A stretch of DNA of 35,245 nucleotides, from NCBI GenBank assembly GCA_013178285.1, contig JABLXD010000020.1, positions 1-35,245 of the forward strand. Direction: 5' to 3'. The stretch's first letter is position 1; each line of letters starts with the position of its first letter. This stretch comes from Methanofastidiosum sp. (GTDB lineage Archaea; Methanobacteriota_B; Thermococci; Methanofastidiosales; Methanofastidiosaceae). Position numbers and translations under genes: made by a program. Shown here in pieces: positions 32,516 to 35,245 of the stretch. The notes under the pieces are model-generated. The model saw only the letters and a list, made by a program, of their open reading frames with translations. It searched no databases and had not been told where the DNA came from.

Positions 32516-33922
32516 ATGAGCGTTTTAGAATTTATTTCAGGTTTGGTAGGGACTTTAGATTCTATTATTTGGGGACCTATGATGTTAGTATTACTTGTCG
32601 GAACTGGTATCTATCTCACAGTTATTTTGAGAGGTATACAGTTTAGAAGACTTATATTATCGATTAAGAATTTATTAGAAAGTGCATTTAAGAAAGAGGA
32701 TCTTCAAGGAGATATTCCCTCATTTCAGGCACTTACAACAGCTCTTTCTGCAACAGTTGGAACAGGCAACATTGCAGGAGTTGCCACTGCTATTGTGATG
32801 GGGGGACCAGGTGCACTTTTTTGGATGTGGGTTACATCAATTGTAGGCATGGCCACAAAATTTTCTGAAGTTGTTTTAGGTGTAAAGTATAGGGAGAAAA
32901 ACCCTGATGGAGAGTATTCTGGAGGGCCAATGTATTATATCCAAAAAGGATTCAAAGAAAAATACAATATAGATGCAAAAGTATTGGCAATTCTTTTCTC
33001 TATTTTTGGAGTAATCGCGTCCTTTGGTATAGGTAGCATGGCACAAGCCAACTCTGTTATTTTGGCCATAATCTCTAATGTGGGCAAAGGCAGCATAATT
33101 TCTATCCCAGTTTTTGGGGAGGTATTTATGGCCTCGGCAATACTTGGGGTAATTTTAGTATTTGTAACTGCTCTTGTTATATTTGGTGGTATTAAAAGAA
33201 TAGGTGAAGTTACATCTTACTTAGTGCCCTTCATGAGTTTATTATATGTCTTGGCTGCATTAATCATTATATTGATACACTTTGATAGGATACCTTATGC
33301 ATTTGCTTCAGTCGTAGGTTACGCATTTTCTCCTACAGCATTTACTGGGGGGGTGGCAGGATTCGCAGTTTCCAGAGCAATAAGATTTGGAATAGCAAGG
33401 GGAGTATTCTCAAATGAAGCTGGATTAGGGAGTGCCCCAATAGCTCACTCTGTAGCAAAAACTCCCCATCCTGTGAGACAAGGTACATTGGCAATTGTTG
33501 AAGTATTTATTGATACAATAATACTTTGTTCAATGACTGGATTTGTCATACTTGAGAGTAACTTAGACATATGGGGCGGAGATCTTACCTCTTCTGCTTT
33601 AACAAGTGCGGCTTTTGCTCAGACTTTAGGCATATTTGGAACAGTTGTAATAGTTTTATGCTCTGTGCTATTTGGTTATTCAACTATACTGGGATGGTCA
33701 TACTACGGTGAAAAGTGTTTTGAATACCTTTTTGGGGTCAAGAAAAAATATCTATATAAGATAGTTTTCTTATTTACAGTATTTTTCGGATCAGTTACTT
33801 ACGTAGATATAGTGTGGAATATATCAGACATGTTTAATGGTCTTATGGCCATACCTAACTTAATTGCACTAGTTGCTTTAGGCGGAATAGTTGTTGAAGA
33901 AGTAAGAAGATATTTCAAATAA
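32516..33922 (+). CDS. Alanine/glycine:sodium symporter (AGCS family)
   Basis: A 468-residue APC-fold transporter with about eleven membrane helices. Signature stretches are GTGNIAGVATAIVMGGPGALFWMWV near residue 85, GGPMYYIQKGF, and FSNEAGLGSAPIAHS near residue 300. These match the sodium- or proton-coupled alanine/glycine symporters, a family characterised in Methanococcus. It takes up alanine or glycine. A start within the preceding tRNA is excluded; the ATG at 32516 gives the family N-terminus, with a TATA-like TTTATAAAG about 20 bases upstream. Confidence 0.93.
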   Translation: MSVLEFISGLVGTLDSIIWGPMMLVLLVGTGIYLTVILRGIQFRRLILSIKNLLESAFKKEDLQGDIPSFQALTTALSATVGTGNIAGVATAIVMGGPGALFWMWVTSIVGMATKFSEVVLGVKYREKNPDGEYSGGPMYYIQKGFKEKYNIDAKVLAILFSIFGVIASFGIGSMAQANSVILAIISNVGKGSIISIPVFGEVFMASAILGVILVFVTALVIFGGIKRIGEVTSYLVPFMSLLYVLAALIIILIHFDRIPYAFASVVGYAFSPTAFTGGVAGFAVSRAIRFGIARGVFSNEAGLGSAPIAHSVAKTPHPVRQGTLAIVEVFIDTIILCSMTGFVILESNLDIWGGDLTSSALTSAAFAQTLGIFGTVVIVLCSVLFGYSTILGWSYYGEKCFEYLFGVKKKYLYKIVFLFTVFFGSVTYVDIVWNISDMFNGLMAIPNLIALVALGGIVVEEVRRYFK

Positions 33923-33935
33923 AAATGAGGAAATT

Positions 33936-34535
33936 ATGGGCTTTGATTCAATAACTAAAAGAAAAACGATAAGAAAATTTAAGGATATCAAAATTGAAAA
34001 AGAAGATATCCTTTCTTTAATTGTAGCGGCAACTCAAGCACCTTCAGCCCATAATTTTCAACCTTGGGAGTTTATTCTAATTGATTCAAATGAGGTCAAA
34101 GAAAAGTTGTCTTTTAAGATGACATCTACTTGGATTAAAAACTTGACTAAAGATGGCAGGTCCCCTCTTGAAATCCAAGAAAGAGTTAATTTATCTAAGA
34201 AACGAATAATCAATGCTCCCCTTATTGTTATACCATGTTTTGATACTTCAAAAGTAGAAAAATATGGAGACGAAAGAGATAATGCCGAATTTATAATGGG
34301 GATACAGAGCGTTGCATTGGCCTCAGAAAATCTACTACTAAAAGCCACAGAAAATGAATTAGGAGTCTTGTGGCTATGCGCGCCTCTTTTCTGTCCAGAT
34401 GATGTCAGGGATGTTCTTAAAATACCTAGCCATATATTGCCCCAGGAGATCCTAATAATTGGCATACCTGATGAGGATCCAATTAAACCAAAAAGAAGAA
34501 ATCTAAATGATGTAATCCACATAAATGGGTGGTAA
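33936..34535 (+). CDS. Nitroreductase-family protein resembling FbiB C-terminal domain
   Basis: A 199-residue FMN reductase-fold protein. KRKTIRKFKD opens it, followed by ATQAPSAHNFQPWEF, WIKNLTKDGRS, ERVNLSKKRIINAPLIVIPC and FCPDDVRDVLKIP. The last features, from memory, resemble the C-terminal FMN domain of mycobacterial FbiB, which reduces dehydro-F420. It ends one base before the cofD start, so the two are coupled, consistent with a role in F420 synthesis. GAGG precedes the ATG. A generic nitroreductase is the alternative. Confidence 0.8.
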   Translation: MGFDSITKRKTIRKFKDIKIEKEDILSLIVAATQAPSAHNFQPWEFILIDSNEVKEKLSFKMTSTWIKNLTKDGRSPLEIQERVNLSKKRIINAPLIVIPCFDTSKVEKYGDERDNAEFIMGIQSVALASENLLLKATENELGVLWLCAPLFCPDDVRDVLKIPSHILPQEILIIGIPDEDPIKPKRRNLNDVIHINGW

Positions 34536-34536
34536 T

Positions 34537-35245
34537 ATGATAACAGTTCTTTCTGGTGGTGGTGGCGGGGCAAAATTTATCGATGGGCTCTCTAGAGTGA
34601 CTAATGAATTTTCTGTTATCGCCAATACTGGAGACGATATTAAGATTTATGGTTTGCATATTTCTCCTGACGTAGATACTATCATGTATACTCTTTCAGG
34701 TGAACTTGATTTAAGAAAAGGTTGGGGTATAAAAAATGATACTTTTACCTGTCAGAAATACCTCAAATCTTTAGGATATGAAGACTGGATAATGTTGGGT
34801 GATAAAGATCTAGCAGTTCATATAAAGAGAACAGAACTTTTGAACAATGGAAAAAGATTAACTGAAGTAACAAATGAACTCTGTAAGAAATTTGGAGTCA
34901 GTATACCTGTGATACCTATGTCAGATGATTTCTTCCAAACACACATCCAATTAGATTCTAAAACAATTCATTTTGAAGAGTATTATATAAGAAGGCCAGA
35001 GGGCAACATAAAGAATATTATTTACAAAGGCATAGAAAATGCAAGACCATCTAAAGAATTCTTAGAAGCGTTAGATATTTCAGATTGGATTATTCTTCCA
35101 CCTTCAAATCCTTTAGTTAGTATAGGAACTATTTTATCTCTAAAAGGAATTAAAAAAATATTAAGAGAAAAATACGTGGTGGGGGTTTCTCCGTTAATCC
35201 AAGGAAGGGCAGTAAAAGGTCCTTTAGTTGAGATGATGAGTTCTT
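34537..35245 (+). CDS. cofD: 2-phospho-L-lactate transferase CofD, 3' end cut by window edge
   Basis: The first 236 codons of CofD, which joins the phospho-lactyl or phosphoenolpyruvyl group to the deazaflavin Fo in coenzyme F420 synthesis. SGGGGGAKFIDGLSRV opens the GDP-binding fold; NTGDDIKIYGLHISPDVDTIMY and the GDKDLAVHI and PPSNPLVSIGTIL stretches are conserved. The rest of the protein (roughly 60-80 residues) lies outside the window. GGGTGGT precedes the ATG within the tail of the nitroreductase gene. Confidence 0.95.
   Translation, partial: MITVLSGGGGGAKFIDGLSRVTNEFSVIANTGDDIKIYGLHISPDVDTIMYTLSGELDLRKGWGIKNDTFTCQKYLKSLGYEDWIMLGDKDLAVHIKRTELLNNGKRLTEVTNELCKKFGVSIPVIPMSDDFFQTHIQLDSKTIHFEEYYIRRPEGNIKNIIYKGIENARPSKEFLEALDISDWIILPPSNPLVSIGTILSLKGIKKILREKYVVGVSPLIQGRAVKGPLVEMMSS

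Noticed and set aside
34058-34573. Minus-strand open frame opposite the nitroreductase
   Set aside because: It is a shadow of the conserved nitroreductase and the cofD start.
1-35245. CRISPR array, transposase or integrase
   Set aside because: No regularly spaced repeats and no IS-type or recombinase genes were seen on either strand.

Overview
This is about 35 kb of AT-rich archaeal chromosome. A histone, ribosomal protein S8e, archaeal-type TrpRS, a TrpB2-type tryptophan synthase, an archaetidylinositol-phosphate synthase homologue and leaderless BRE/TATA promoters show an archaeon. CofD (coenzyme F420), HypE and a Ni-sensing NikR point to a euryarchaeal, methanogen-like lineage. A low-GC group such as Methanofastidiosa is my guess; the sequence does not prove it. 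Every gap between genes is under 300 bases.

Region by region. 1-3.6 kb: a nitroreductase cut by the window edge, then a PadR regulator, an alpha/beta hydrolase and a flavodoxin. These three lie between the 3' end of a tRNA-Leu(CAA) gene and an 18-base copy of that end 2.66 kb away. The hydrolase and flavodoxin look GC-richer than their neighbours, so this may be a small tRNA-targeted islet. 3.6-8.8 kb: lipid headgroup synthesis, an S2P-type membrane protease, NAD(P)HX repair, and a run of small redox-type proteins (DJ-1/PfpI-like, DsrE-like, Rieske, PEBP). 8.9-13.2 kb: a small HTH gene diverging from a compact operon of a glycine/arginine-rich protein, a 50-residue zinc ribbon, two NifX/NifB-like domains, two ferredoxin-inserted MinD/Mrp ATPases and a radical SAM enzyme. 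It looks like an Fe-S or metallocofactor assembly set without nitrogenase genes.

13.2-18.6 kb (minus strand): phosphoglycerate mutase, a predicted 114-nt three-way-junction RNA with its own TATA box, TrpB2, a strong hairpin terminator, a COG3199 NAD-kinase-like protein and TrpRS, plus a methyltransferase upstream. 18.6-23.7 kb: an unknown membrane protein, a TIM-barrel isomerase/endonuclease, then a metal ABC transporter operon (binding lipoprotein, ATPase, permease) continuing into NikR and RNase HII. 23.7-26.6 kb: small membrane, PRC-barrel and zinc-binding proteins, a racemase, the histone and S8e. 26.6-32.4 kb: HypE, a CoA-transferase, rubrerythrin, MsrA, an anion transporter, a cupin and a flavin-binding protein. 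32.4 kb to the end: tRNA-Val(UAC), a sodium/amino-acid symporter, then a nitroreductase one base upstream of cofD.

The most rewarding points are the structured RNA beside trpB, the FbiB-like nitroreductase coupled to cofD (a candidate dehydro-F420 reductase), the tRNA-Leu direct repeat, the apparent AUA start of the PEBP gene, and the NikR-linked TroA-type metal transporter. Three small genes (50, 55 and 61 residues) that are easy to miss are listed.
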